A stretch of 64,000 nucleotides of DNA, taken from assembly GCA_964441505.1 (NCBI GenBank), contig CAYTUV010000001.1:1-64000 (forward strand), given 5' to 3'. The position numbers and the translations under genes are program-made. Source of the DNA: Fen-1258 sp964441505. Lineage in GTDB: Bacteria > Bacteroidota > Ignavibacteria > Ignavibacteriales > Melioribacteraceae. Below the pieces are notes generated by a model, which saw only the letters and a list, made by a program, of their open reading frames with translations, made no database searches and was not told the DNA's origin. Each line of letters begins with the position of its first letter. Positions within the stretch are counted from its first letter, which is position 1. Of the stretch, positions 49,716 to 58,414 are shown piece after piece.

Positions 49716-51677
49716 ATGAGCAGCGGAGAAGAAAATATCCTTAATCAAATATGCTCTAAAACCAAAAGTGACTACGGTTTTATACTAAATTACTCCGGCC
49801 CGGAGAACTCCATTATCCTCTCTTGTGGTGAATCGTATCCAGACGACAAAAATCTCCGCGCAATCATTAATATGATCATCGCAAAGAACGAGGCGACCCT
49901 TTCGGAAATAAAACAATCTAAGGCATACAAGTCATTTTGTTCTCAGCACGGGTACAAATCATTTTATCAAGAAAGCTTGTTTGTTGAAGATAAAGCCGGT
50001 TATTTTTTAGTGCTGTTTTCAAAAAATAATCTCCCGGCGGCAAAAACTGTTCATGCAGAGATAGTTCCTTTTCTGGAAGAATTGAAAGACAAAATAATAA
50101 TGACTAAAAAAAAGGGATTAAATAACCCGTCCCAACCCTTGCTAACAGAAGCGGAGGTTGCTCAGACTATCCGAGATACTGTCAACAGCATCAATGTTGT
50201 TTTGTTCTCAACGAATGAGGATGGTTCCGAATTTAATTTTATTACCGAAGCTGTGCGGACTCTTTTTGGCTATTCGCCAGAAGAAATTTACCAGAATAAA
50301 TTTCATACGCTGAAATCAATTAACGAGTATGATTTTCCAAAATTCAAAGAGTTCGTTAAGAAACTGAGAAATAATGAAGAAGCAGTAGTTGAATATAGAA
50401 TGAGAGACCGTTTTGGAAAGGCGCACTGGGTCAGGCACTCGGGAATTCCGATTATTAGAAACAATGAAATTGTCCGTATCGTAGGCGTAATTCAAGAAAT
50501 TACCGAAGAGAAAAATACTCAGTTACGTCTTGCAAGTTCAGAAGAGCGGTTCAGGATGCTGATTGATACTGCGGATGATTTAATATTTGTCCTTGATGGA
50601 TTTGGTTATTTCAGCATGGTAAATAAGAATGGCGCTACAGCACTCGGTTATGATCCGGAAGAAATGCTCGGAAAACATTTTCTTGAATTTATTGATAAAG
50701 AGGACGAAGCAAAAATTGCCAATGCATTTAACAAAATTCTTAACTCGAGCGGAATAACAACATTTGAAGCCGTATTTCTGAATCGTTCTGATAAGGGTAT
50801 TACATTCGAGATCAGTGCAAAACCAATGATCTCCAACGGTGAAATCTCAGGAATGCTAAGCATTGGACGGAACATTACCAACAGAAAGCAGGATGAACAA
50901 AAAATACGAGATCTAAACTCAAAATTGATAGAAGCCAACCGGATAATTTCTATTGAGAGGGAGAGAGCAAGACATAAAATTACAGTGCTGGAAGAAGTCA
51001 ACAAACTCAAAAGTGAATTTATCTCAAATGTGTCCCACGAATTACGCACACCGCTGGCTTCAATAGTCGGCTTTGCAGAAACGATAATATCCGACACCGA
51101 TCTTCCTAAGGAGACTCTTAACGAATTTAGCAACATTATCCTGATGGAAGGAAAACGTCTGGCAAAACTTATAAACGATATTCTCGATTTTTCAAAATTA
51201 GAATCGGGTGAAGAAGAATTAGAAAAAGACAGCATGAGTGTTGTTGACGTTCTGGATGAAGCGATAAAGAGTTTTGATGGTCAAATAAAAGAAAAAAAAC
51301 TTGTCGTATCAAAGGAGTATCCCAAGGAAAAAATTGTTATAAATGCGGATAAGGAACGTATTGAAAAAGTTTTTTGGAATCTGATTTCAAACGCAGTTAA
51401 GTATACAAATAAAGATGGAAGAATCTCAATCATTTTGCAGGATTACGGAAAGGAAATTGAGATTGTTGTCAGTGATACTGGTGTAGGTATTCCCGAAAAA
51501 GATATACCGAATCTTTTCCAGAAATTTAGCAAAGTTCAGAAGCCCGGAATGCAAATCAGTGGAACCGGATTCGGTCTTGTAAGCGTAAAGCAAATTATTG
51601 ATTTACATAAAGGTTTTATTAAAGTAAGAAGCCAAGCTAATAAAGGAACAACATTTATTATCCGTCTTCCAAAGTAG
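49716..51677 (+). CDS. Cytoplasmic PAS-PAS histidine kinase
   Basis: A 653-residue kinase with no membrane segment. An N-terminal GAF-like region of about 130 residues is followed by two PAS/PAC units (about 150-275: FITEAVRTLFGYSPEEIYQN, HWVRHSGIPIIRN; about 278-395: DDLIFVLDGFGYFSMVNKNG, YDPEEMLGKHFLEF). A HisKA follows with EFISNVSHELRTPLASIVGF and a HATPase with NLISNAVKYTNKDG, VSDTGVGIPEKDI and ISGTGFGLVSVKQI. It pairs with the NtrC-type regulator 18 bases downstream and is located near STAS/PP2C switch genes. Confidence 0.93.
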   Translation: MSSGEENILNQICSKTKSDYGFILNYSGPENSIILSCGESYPDDKNLRAIINMIIAKNEATLSEIKQSKAYKSFCSQHGYKSFYQESLFVEDKAGYFLVLFSKNNLPAAKTVHAEIVPFLEELKDKIIMTKKKGLNNPSQPLLTEAEVAQTIRDTVNSINVVLFSTNEDGSEFNFITEAVRTLFGYSPEEIYQNKFHTLKSINEYDFPKFKEFVKKLRNNEEAVVEYRMRDRFGKAHWVRHSGIPIIRNNEIVRIVGVIQEITEEKNTQLRLASSEERFRMLIDTADDLIFVLDGFGYFSMVNKNGATALGYDPEEMLGKHFLEFIDKEDEAKIANAFNKILNSSGITTFEAVFLNRSDKGITFEISAKPMISNGEISGMLSIGRNITNRKQDEQKIRDLNSKLIEANRIISIERERARHKITVLEEVNKLKSEFISNVSHELRTPLASIVGFAETIISDTDLPKETLNEFSNIILMEGKRLAKLINDILDFSKLESGEEELEKDSMSVVDVLDEAIKSFDGQIKEKKLVVSKEYPKEKIVINADKERIEKVFWNLISNAVKYTNKDGRISIILQDYGKEIEIVVSDTGVGIPEKDIPNLFQKFSKVQKPGMQISGTGFGLVSVKQIIDLHKGFIKVRSQANKGTTFIIRLPK

Positions 51678-51695
51678 AATTCAGCCGAGGGTGTA

Positions 51696-53078
51696 TTGGA
51701 AAAATTAATTTTTATTATTGATGACGAAGACTCAATACTTAAGATGCTTTCGCATTGGGTTAAAAATCAATGGAACTACAATTGTAAAACTTTTATTAAC
51801 GGTGCAGATGCCATAAACTCGCTATCGGATAATCCGGATTTAATTTTACTGGATATCATGCTTCCGGATATTAACGGAAATGAGGTTTTAAGTCGCATTA
51901 AATCAAGAAATTCTCAGGTTCCGGTTATCATGCTATCAGCTCAAGGCAGTGTTGAGGTTGCTTTGGAGTCGATTCGTCTTGGTGCGTTCGATTACTTCCC
52001 TAAACCGATTGACAAGAACCGACTCGAACCCGCAGTCAGAAATGCAATTAAACATTATGATCTTGAAAGGGAAGTAGAAAAGTTAAAAGAGAATTTAACC
52101 AAAGAGTATAGTTTCGATAATATCATCTCTGCCGATAAAAAAATGCAGGATGCATTTAAAATGGTATCGAAAGTGCTCGATAATGATATTACCGTTTTGA
52201 TTGAAGGGGAAAGCGGTACCGGAAAAGAATTGATAGCGCGTGCTATTCATTATAATGGAAAAAGAAAAACGGCGCCGTTTGTTGTAGTTAATTGCGCATC
52301 AATTCCGCGGGAACTGCTGGAGAGTGAATTATTCGGTCACGAAAAAGGGGCGTTTACCGGAGCGCATGTTAGAAAGATCGGAAAGTTCGAATTTGCAAAA
52401 GGCGGTACAATATTTCTTGATGAAATCGGCGAAATGGAGATGGCGCTCCAGGCAAAAATTTTAAGGGTAATACAACAAAAAGAGTTCGAGCGTGTCGGCG
52501 GAAATGAGGTAATTAAAACAGATGTAAGAATAATTTCCGCAACAAACAGGGATCTGAAAACCGCAGTTGGGAATAAACATTTCAGGGAAGATCTTTATTA
52601 CAGATTGAGCACATTCCCTATTGAAATTCTTCCCTTACGCGAAAGAAAAGGTGATATAGTAATTTTAATCAACCACTTTATAGGCCATTTCAATTCCAAA
52701 TTTGGCAAAAATGTGAAGGGTGTTTCTAAGCAGGCTCTTAAAATAATGTACGATTACGACTGGCCAGGTAATGTTCGGGAACTTGAAAACACTCTCGAGA
52801 GATGTATGATATTAACCGACGGGGATCATGTTGAAATAGATTCCTTGCCGGCAAACATTGTGGCACAATTTAAAAACTTCAGCTTCGGCAACAATGCAGT
52901 AATGTTCAGCGATGATTCGCCGGTTATTCCTTTTGAGAAATTGAAGGAAGAAGCTATTAGGCATTCATTAAAAGTAACGGAAGGAAATATTGTTGAAGCG
53001 GCTCGCAGACTTAAAATTGGTCGCGCAACCCTTTATCGATTGATGGATAAATATAAAATCGATTCACCGAAAAATTAA
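51696..53078 (+). CDS. NtrC-family response regulator, TTG start
   Basis: A 460-residue regulator: receiver domain (phospho-Asp in LILLDIMLPDINGNEVL), AAA+ with GESGTGKE, GHEKGAFTGA and IFLDEIGEM, and a Fis-like end (VTEGNIVEAARRLKIGRATL). The initiation codon is TTG with GAGGG upstream; no ATG lies before the receiver beta-strand FIIDDED. It is downstream of the PAS kinase in the same direction and upstream of a STAS and a PP2C gene, so the four likely form one signalling unit. Confidence 0.93.
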   Translation: MEKLIFIIDDEDSILKMLSHWVKNQWNYNCKTFINGADAINSLSDNPDLILLDIMLPDINGNEVLSRIKSRNSQVPVIMLSAQGSVEVALESIRLGAFDYFPKPIDKNRLEPAVRNAIKHYDLEREVEKLKENLTKEYSFDNIISADKKMQDAFKMVSKVLDNDITVLIEGESGTGKELIARAIHYNGKRKTAPFVVVNCASIPRELLESELFGHEKGAFTGAHVRKIGKFEFAKGGTIFLDEIGEMEMALQAKILRVIQQKEFERVGGNEVIKTDVRIISATNRDLKTAVGNKHFREDLYYRLSTFPIEILPLRERKGDIVILINHFIGHFNSKFGKNVKGVSKQALKIMYDYDWPGNVRELENTLERCMILTDGDHVEIDSLPANIVAQFKNFSFGNNAVMFSDDSPVIPFEKLKEEAIRHSLKVTEGNIVEAARRLKIGRATLYRLMDKYKIDSPKN

Positions 53079-53096
53079 AAAGTAGTGAGGTGAGTG

Positions 53097-53438
53097 ATGG
53101 AGATTATTGAAGAAGTCATTGACGATATTATTGTTGAGATCGTTAATTTAGATAGAGCAACCCTGCACGAAGCGGAAGAACTGAAATTTAACGTGTCGGA
53201 AAAAATCAATGCAGGTTACAATAAAATTATTATTGATTTAACTGCAGTTGAATTTCTTGACTCTACATTTCTCGGTGTCATTGTAAATTCTCTTAAGAAA
53301 GTTGCCAAGATGGGTGGCGATCTGAAACTGGTTGGCTTCAAGCCATCGGTAAGATCTATGTTTGAACTGACCCGTTTGTTCAGAGTATTCGAGTCATATA
53401 GTGAATTACAGGACGCCATAAAAAGTTTTCATAAGTAA
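53097..53438 (+). CDS. STAS-domain anti-sigma-factor antagonist-like protein, 2
   Basis: A 113-residue STAS domain: VEIVNLDRATLHEAEELKF, NKIIIDLTAVEFLDSTFLGV with Ser in LDST, GGDLKLVGFKPSVRSMFELT, RLFRVFESYSELQDAI. I chose the ATG at 53097 because GAGGTGAG lies just upstream; the in-frame GTG at 53094 overlaps that site's end. It is related to the STAS protein at 46859, and the receiver-PP2C phosphatase downstream could dephosphorylate its Ser. Confidence 0.92.
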   Translation: MEIIEEVIDDIIVEIVNLDRATLHEAEELKFNVSEKINAGYNKIIIDLTAVEFLDSTFLGVIVNSLKKVAKMGGDLKLVGFKPSVRSMFELTRLFRVFESYSELQDAIKSFHK

Positions 53439-53505
53439 AATAGCATCATCCTCTCTAAAACGTTGGGAGAAAAATAGATCATAAACAAAATATTTTAGGA
53501 ATCAC

Positions 53506-54648
53506 GTGGCACAAGAAGAAACAAGAACAGTAAGCACAATATTACTTGTTGAAGATGAATCCAACATTGCAAAACTCTTCAATTATAATCTTACTAAAGC
53601 AGGGTTTAGTGTTGAAATCGCGAGCAATGGCAGAGAAGGTATGGAACTCGCCGAAAAAATCCGACCCGATTTAATAATAAGTGATGTTATGATGCCGGAG
53701 GTTGATGGTTATGAATTCCGCAGACGCCTTTTGGAAAATGCGGAACTGAAACAGATTCCTTTCGTCTTTCTTACAGCAAAAGGAGAGGAAGATGATGTGC
53801 TTCATGGTTATGATCTTGAGATTGAAGACTACATTATCAAAACATCAAGCCCAAAGGTCGTAATCGCAAAAGTTTCCGCAATTTTAAAAAGTTTGGAAAA
53901 AGAGCGCGTGAAAGTTGTTGACGAAGTTCAGAGAGCGGCTGATTCAATGGGAACTAAAGTAGTGCCGGAAGAATTTCCGCAATTTGAGGGTTTTAAAATC
54001 CAGCATTGGCATATGCCATTTAAAAATATTCCTGGTGGCGACTTCATAGACTACTTCAAACTGGATGATGATAACATTGCAATAATTTTCGGCGATGTGA
54101 TGGGAAAGCGATGGGGAGCCTGGTATTTTGCGATTGCATATGCGGGATATGTGCGTAGCGCTGCCCGTTTTGTCCTGGAATCTTCCAATGATTATCAGCC
54201 AAGTCATATTTTGCATAAGGTGAATGAATCCGTATTCAAAGATGAAAGAATTGCCGAGGTGTTCATTACGCTGTCAATAATTATTCTTGATAAAAAAAAC
54301 AAAACCGCCCGCTATTCCGGCGCTGGTGATCTCCCGCTGATATTTAAATCAAAGGAAGTAGAAAGAATTATTTCGAAGGGCGTTTTACTGGGATTCAGTA
54401 AATCCGGTGAATATGAGGATATTGAAATTAAACTTAACGGCGGCGACGAATTGTTTTTAGTGACTGATGGAATCACCGAAGCACGAAACAAAGAGGGTGT
54501 GTTATATGGAGAGGACAAACTTATGGAATTTATCGGCGCTCTGAATCCTGACGAAGATTCTCTCGAACAGCTAAAGAAAGAAATATTCGAATACACCGGC
54601 GGCGAAATGGATGACGACCTGAGTGTTATTGCGGTTAAAGTTTTATAA
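53506..54648 (+). CDS. Receiver-PP2C (RsbU/SpoIIE-type) phosphatase, GTG start
   Basis: A 380-residue protein with a receiver domain at residues 10-125 (ILLVEDESNIAKLFNYNLTK, DLIISDVMMPEVDGYEFRRR with the phospho-Asp) and a SpoIIE/PP2C domain from 165 on (PGGDFIDYFKLDDDNIAI, IFGDVMGKRWGAWYFAIAYA, YSGAGDLPLIF, LFLVTDGITEARNKEGVLYG, DDDLSVIAVKV). The metal-binding Asp residues of the PP2C core are in place. The start is GTG with AGGA before it. It is expected to dephosphorylate a STAS partner, most likely the one just upstream, under control of a histidine kinase. Confidence 0.93.
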   Translation: MAQEETRTVSTILLVEDESNIAKLFNYNLTKAGFSVEIASNGREGMELAEKIRPDLIISDVMMPEVDGYEFRRRLLENAELKQIPFVFLTAKGEEDDVLHGYDLEIEDYIIKTSSPKVVIAKVSAILKSLEKERVKVVDEVQRAADSMGTKVVPEEFPQFEGFKIQHWHMPFKNIPGGDFIDYFKLDDDNIAIIFGDVMGKRWGAWYFAIAYAGYVRSAARFVLESSNDYQPSHILHKVNESVFKDERIAEVFITLSIIILDKKNKTARYSGAGDLPLIFKSKEVERIISKGVLLGFSKSGEYEDIEIKLNGGDELFLVTDGITEARNKEGVLYGEDKLMEFIGALNPDEDSLEQLKKEIFEYTGGEMDDDLSVIAVKVL

Positions 54649-54672
54649 AAACAGTTAGACGCTGTCTCAAAA

Positions 54673-54771
54673 GTCTTTGTGAACCTTGGTGTTCTTAGTG
54701 GTTCTGGAATTGTCTTTAATTCATAATCAAAATATCTTTACCACGAAGTCACTGAGTTAACAAAGAAACAC
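54673..54771. repeat. CACCAAG/GTTAACAAAG inverted repeat pair
   Basis: TTTGTGAACCTTGGTGTTCT and TTAGTGGTTC (from 54675) are answered in opposite sense by ACCACGAAGTCACTGAG and TTAACAAAGAAACAC (54740-54771). The words match the interior of the MITE-like element at 5482-5652. It lies in the 155-base gap between the phosphatase gene and the DUF4922 gene. Confidence 0.5.
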
Positions 54772-54803
54772 TAAAAAATATTTACTTTTTAGAAATCTCC
54801 TTG

Positions 54804-55799
54804 TTAGATAAAAATCTCTCCTATCTTCTTCCTTAGAAATTCGAAATACTCTTTTGTTATTGTTACTTGTTTGAAAATATCAATTACATCATCCTTTGTT
54901 ATTTTTTCAAAATCTTCTTCACGCGGTGTAATAAATAATCCTCCCATATCAACCGCGGCGGGGCTTATTAGTAATTGATTCTCCTCTTCGGACGAGAATT
55001 GGGTTGGTCGGTGTTTTTGCCGTGGAAAAATTAACAGCCTCCAAATGCCTTCTTGATAACTTGAAATCAAATTCATAAATGGTTCATTGTGCGGCAGAGA
55101 TATTTTCTTGAATGCATTACAAAATGTTTTGAATGCAAACAACAATTCACCCTTGTCTCTCGATTCAAAAGAAATAAAATAGCGGAGATGTTCTTCAAAG
55201 AAGCGCACCTCAATTTTACCATTACTTATAACTGTACGTGAAAGCTTTCCCACCAATTTTTCGAATTCATATTCAACCGGCAGAATCTGTTTTGTTCCAG
55301 CGTGAAAATGCATATGGTCAGGCACAGAAGAACCGCATTTAGGACCATCGTAAAATGTAGTATAAAATTTACCCAGCGCTCGTGAAATTTCGAGGAACTC
55401 TGCAAAATTTCCGATGATTGTTTGAGCTAAATGATTCTTTTTTGAAATGGTAAAATGTTCAGGAAAAGTTGGTTGAGGATTTGTAAGAATTACAAAATGT
55501 TTATTGTAATTCAACCCACTCTGTTCCGCCGGAAGATTATCGATGCATAAGTTACATTTTCTGGTCTTAATGGTCTCAGTAGTTTCATCGGACGGAGAGA
55601 AAGTAATTCTATCAGGGTTAAATTGAATCTTCACCTGAAAATCGTCAAACGAAAACTCACGCGTCTGAACTTTGGCGAGATTCTGGTAATTAGATTCTAA
55701 AAGTGCCCAAGTGCCTTTTTGCTCCTCAAGAATTTTATTGCAGCGCTCAGCCCACCACTCCGGGCTATTGTTTCTGTCCGGTTTTTCTTCGATAATCAT
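54804..55799 (-). CDS. DUF4922 protein, HIT-like nucleotidyltransferase fold
   Basis: A 331-residue protein with the DUF4922 layout: an N-terminal WALLESNYQNLAKVQTREF segment, KTRKCNLCIDNLPAEQSG with a CxxC pair, HFVILTNPQPTFPEHFTI, and PDHMHFHAGTKQILP, in which H-x-H-x-H resembles the histidine-triad active site of ATP adenylyltransferases and GDP-galactose phosphorylase. Such proteins may handle nucleotide sugars or dinucleoside polyphosphates; the activity is not established. Monocistronic on the minus strand. Confidence 0.82.
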   Translation of the reverse strand: MIIEEKPDRNNSPEWWAERCNKILEEQKGTWALLESNYQNLAKVQTREFSFDDFQVKIQFNPDRITFSPSDETTETIKTRKCNLCIDNLPAEQSGLNYNKHFVILTNPQPTFPEHFTISKKNHLAQTIIGNFAEFLEISRALGKFYTTFYDGPKCGSSVPDHMHFHAGTKQILPVEYEFEKLVGKLSRTVISNGKIEVRFFEEHLRYFISFESRDKGELLFAFKTFCNAFKKISLPHNEPFMNLISSYQEGIWRLLIFPRQKHRPTQFSSEEENQLLISPAAVDMGGLFITPREEDFEKITKDDVIDIFKQVTITKEYFEFLRKKIGEIFI

Positions 55800-56246
55800 T
55801 TATCCATAACTCCACTGATCGCTCTGAGAAAATAATTGAATGCCCACAAACCATATAAATGATGTACCCAAAACTGAATTTATTCTCTTGCAACTTATAA
55901 AAAAGAGTATAAACTTGAAATTCGGAGTCACCAAAACCACCAAATTCATTCAGCCGCCTAATTGTGTATATGATAAAGCTGTGCGGAGAAAAGATAAACT
56001 TTGGACCTCCGGACGGGAGACCCGGCATCATTCCAATCCGGCCTCACGGGATAAATTCCGGATGGTTTTTCGAAAATCATGGGGCAAAAAGACTGTATTA
56101 TATCGGGAATGTGCGAAAAAAGCACAAAAAGAGGATAATTATTTTTCAAATTGTGACTGGAGTCGTCGGCAATGTTTGTCTGGTATAACCTCAAATGATT
56201 AAATTAGGCCATCAAATTTTCGATCACATTTCAAAAGAGTAGTTGG
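55800..56246. other. Gene-free gap, no credible gene
   Basis: A 447-base gap. Open frames of up to 120 codons on both strands (e.g. 55840-56202) have Lys/Asn-rich, patternless products and no ribosome site. The GC-richer patch at about 56000-56060 (CCGGACGGGAGACCCGGC) holds an imperfect hairpin. It probably contains the promoters for the divergent genes at 55799 and 56247. Confidence 0.4.
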
Positions 56247-56579
56247 GTGAGTCAAAAAGGTCGGACATATTTCTTAATCCTGTTTTTCCTGATCAGCACG
56301 GGAATGCTTTTCTCTAAATCTGATCTCGATTCTAGGTCTGTCAGTAAAGCCGGAAGTATACTTCAACCGGTATCCGGAGAGATATTGCTTGATTTCTCAA
56401 TTGATGAGGCGACCGATACCCCAAATAATCTAAGAATTATAGCCAAATATCAATCCACCCCAATTGAAATAATATCCAACTATTCACAGAAAAACTACAT
56501 TCTCTCGAAAAGGCATTTTCTTGACCGAGCGGATGCAAGCCGAACCAATTTTTGGTTCACTTCTCTAATTAGGAATTAA
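56247..56579 (+). CDS. Small exported hypothetical protein
   Basis: A 110-residue protein from a GTG at 56247 with a hydrophobic N-terminal signal (TYFLILFFLISTGMLF, then SKSD). The remainder is unassigned: a VSGEILLDFSIDEAT strand pair, NNLRIIAKYQSTPIEIISNY, and RHFLDRADASRTNFWF. The ribosome site is weak. It lies 75 bases before the RlpA-like gene. It may be a real exported protein or the remains of a longer one, and confidence in its expression is moderate. Confidence 0.5.
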   Translation: MSQKGRTYFLILFFLISTGMLFSKSDLDSRSVSKAGSILQPVSGEILLDFSIDEATDTPNNLRIIAKYQSTPIEIISNYSQKNYILSKRHFLDRADASRTNFWFTSLIRN

Positions 56580-56654
56580 CACCACCTGTATTTTCGCCTA
56601 AAGTTTTCCTTTACTCAAACTTAAATGGTATGTTCAACAAAAACGAGGTAATAT

Positions 56655-57137
56655 TTGCGTAAGTTAAAAATAGTTTTCATCATTACTCTAACAGCTGTCA
56701 GCGTTGGGTTTATAGGCTTTGGCGATACCTCTGCGAGCGAGAATAATGGTGCAGCTAAAATAACTGTAAGCAGAGATGCTGAACCAAGCATGACCACTGT
56801 TAGCTTTACCCAAATGGGCGTAATGACCGCATCATGGTACGGTCCGCGTTTTCATGGAAAGACAACAGCCAACGGAGAACAATATAATCAGCTGGCTTTA
56901 ACGGCTGCACATAAATTTTTGCCTTTCGGTACAATTCTTCAAGTTACAAATCTGAGAAACGGCAAAAACGTTATTGTCAGAATTAACGATAGAGGTCCAT
57001 ATGTTGAAGGTCGCGATTTAGATTTATCTAAAGGCACGGCACTTGCACTTGGAATGATAAATAGAGGCGTTATAAAAGTGAAAGTAGAAGAAGTAATTCT
57101 CAACTCTGATATATCCCCTGTAAACACACTGAATTAA
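56655..57137 (+). CDS. rlpA: RlpA-like exported protein, TTG start
   Basis: A 160-residue protein with a signal peptide (KLKIVFIITLTAVSVGFIGF) and a C-terminal double-psi beta-barrel: GVMTASWYGPRFHGKTTANG, ALTAAHKFLPFGTILQVTN, VIVRINDRGPYVEGRDLDLS with the catalytic-type Asp, ALGMINRGVIKVKVE. RlpA enzymes are lytic transglycosylases of denuded septal peptidoglycan. No SPOR domain is present, so it is the short form. The TTG start has GAGG upstream. A terminator follows at 57147. Confidence 0.9.
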   Translation: MRKLKIVFIITLTAVSVGFIGFGDTSASENNGAAKITVSRDAEPSMTTVSFTQMGVMTASWYGPRFHGKTTANGEQYNQLALTAAHKFLPFGTILQVTNLRNGKNVIVRINDRGPYVEGRDLDLSKGTALALGMINRGVIKVKVEEVILNSDISPVNTLN

Positions 57138-57146
57138 TAATAAATG

Positions 57147-57170
57147 CCCCGGCTTAACCGGGGTTTTTAT
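57147..57170 (+). terminator. Rho-independent terminator after rlpA
   Basis: CCCCGG, CTTAA, CCGGGG, then TTTTTATT: a perfect 6-bp GC stem with a T tract, 10 bases after the rlpA stop. Confidence 0.95.
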
Positions 57171-57245
57171 TGTGTGTCCCCCCCAAAAATTATCAGCTTT
57201 CTATTCCTAATGGTCAGGACAATTTTAAATTTTCTCTATATAGCT

Positions 57246-57285
57246 ATATCTCCGTTCACCTGATTACGAACGGATATGGATATAT
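57246..57285. promoter_or_regulatory. Inverted repeat upstream of the Rrf2 gene
   Basis: CCGTTC (57252-57257), ten bases, GAACGG (57268-57273), flanked by ATATC and GATAT, form a dyad of two 10-12-base half-sites with one gap. It lies 92 bases before the Rrf2 ATG and could be an operator, for example for that regulator itself. A TATAAT-like word (57323-57328) lies further downstream. Confidence 0.35.
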
Positions 57286-57364
57286 TTCAAATCCTCCGGC
57301 AAAATAACATGCTAAATAGAAGTATAATATTTATCTTTATATAAGAAACATTCAATGGAACACT

Positions 57365-57793
57365 ATGACTGTATTTTTTTCAAAAGCTTGCGAGTTAGGA
57401 CTCCAAGCAGTTTTGTTCTTATCTACCAAAGAAAAGAAAATCTATAATGCAGAAGAAGTCTCTAAAGAATTGAAAGTCCCGAAGGAATTTGTCTCAAAAG
57501 TTCTTCAGATTTTAACAAGCAGTGGAATAGTTGGTTCTAAAAAAGGGAAAAATGGCGGATTCTTTTTAGCCAAAGCGCCCGATCAAATAAAATTAATTGA
57601 TATCGTTGAGGCAATTGACGGATTGGATGTTTTCAAATCCTGTGTGCTTGGTTTTCCGGGCTGCTCGCACGAAACACCCTGTCCAGTGCATCATCAATGG
57701 GGAAAATTACGGGAAGAAGCATTTCAGATGCTGAGTGAGGAAACTCTGGAAAATTTAAAAGAAAAAACGGCGAGTAAATTGGCATCATTATAA
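57365..57793 (+). CDS. Rrf2-family iron-sulfur-type regulator
   Basis: A 142-residue Rrf2-type repressor: winged helix-turn-helix (residues 1-75: CELGLQAVLFLSTKE, EVSKELKVPKEFVSKVLQIL, GIVGSKKGKNGGFFLAK), then the cluster-binding loop with three Cys (CVLGFPGCSHETPCPVH), which suits a [2Fe-2S] or [4Fe-4S] sensor as in NsrR or IscR. Near to a nitrosative-stress cluster, so an NsrR-like role is attractive, but no iscS/iscU genes are here to test the alternative. The membrane protein gene at 57815 follows after 21 bases and may be co-transcribed. Confidence 0.88.
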   Translation: MTVFFSKACELGLQAVLFLSTKEKKIYNAEEVSKELKVPKEFVSKVLQILTSSGIVGSKKGKNGGFFLAKAPDQIKLIDIVEAIDGLDVFKSCVLGFPGCSHETPCPVHHQWGKLREEAFQMLSEETLENLKEKTASKLASL

Positions 57794-57814
57794 TATTTGT
57801 AGCTGGAGGAATAA

Positions 57815-58414
57815 ATGAGAACCCCATTAAGAAAAGATGAAAAAGTTTATTTTGAAACACACAAACATTGGTTTGTTTTATTACTCCCATTGATACTCAC
57901 ACTCGTTCTCATTTTGCTCTCATTCTTCATTTACACAAAATTGGAATTGATACAATGGTGGCATTTTTTAGTGCCAGTCATTGCAGTATTCTACTTTATT
58001 TACAAATACTATTCATGGCGATTTGATTTATGGGTAGTTACAAGCCACAGAGTAATAGATGAATTCGGTGTATTTTCCATCAACTCTAAAGAAAGTCCGA
58101 TCGATAAAATAAACAATGTTTCTTATCAGCAATCTCTCTTAGGAAGAATGATGGGATTTGGTGATGTACAGATTCAGACTGCCGCTGAGATGGGGGAGAC
58201 AAGCTATACTTTCATTTCGCACCCACTCAAATTAAAAGAAGCGCTTTCGGCTGCTCAGGAACAGTATAAAGATTTTCAGATGAATAAGCAGGCGTTTAAA
58301 CTTGCAGATGCTGTTGACGGTGAAATCGGGGAAGAGACGAAAGAATGTCCTTACTGTGCTGAAAAAATTAAAGCGAAAGCCAAAGTCTGCCGCTATTGCA
58401 AAAGAGAGTTATAA
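57815..58414 (+). CDS. Membrane bPH2-domain protein with a zinc-ribbon tail
   Basis: A 199-residue protein: two membrane helices (WFVLLLPLILTLVLILLSFF and WHFLVPVIAVFYFIY), then a bacterial PH-like domain (WVVTSHRVIDEFGVFSINSK, SPIDKINNVSYQQSLLGRMM, GFGDVQIQTAAEMG, YTFISHP). A zinc ribbon at the C-terminus follows (CPYCAEKIKAKAKVCRYCKR; two CxxC pairs). GGAGGA precedes the ATG. It resembles YdbT-like bPH2 proteins; function unknown. Its last 6 bases overlap the end of the convergent methyltransferase gene. Confidence 0.88.
   Translation: MRTPLRKDEKVYFETHKHWFVLLLPLILTLVLILLSFFIYTKLELIQWWHFLVPVIAVFYFIYKYYSWRFDLWVVTSHRVIDEFGVFSINSKESPIDKINNVSYQQSLLGRMMGFGDVQIQTAAEMGETSYTFISHPLKLKEALSAAQEQYKDFQMNKQAFKLADAVDGEIGEETKECPYCAEKIKAKAKVCRYCKREL

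Noticed and set aside
50648..51235. 195-codon frame antisense to the PAS histidine kinase
   Set aside because: Lies fully within a well-supported gene; its Ser/Ile-rich product mirrors the codon use of the sense strand.
55840..56202. 120-codon open frame on the plus strand
   Set aside because: Product has no pattern, no ribosome site is present, and overlapping frames of similar length occur on both strands, as expected of non-coding DNA with few stops.
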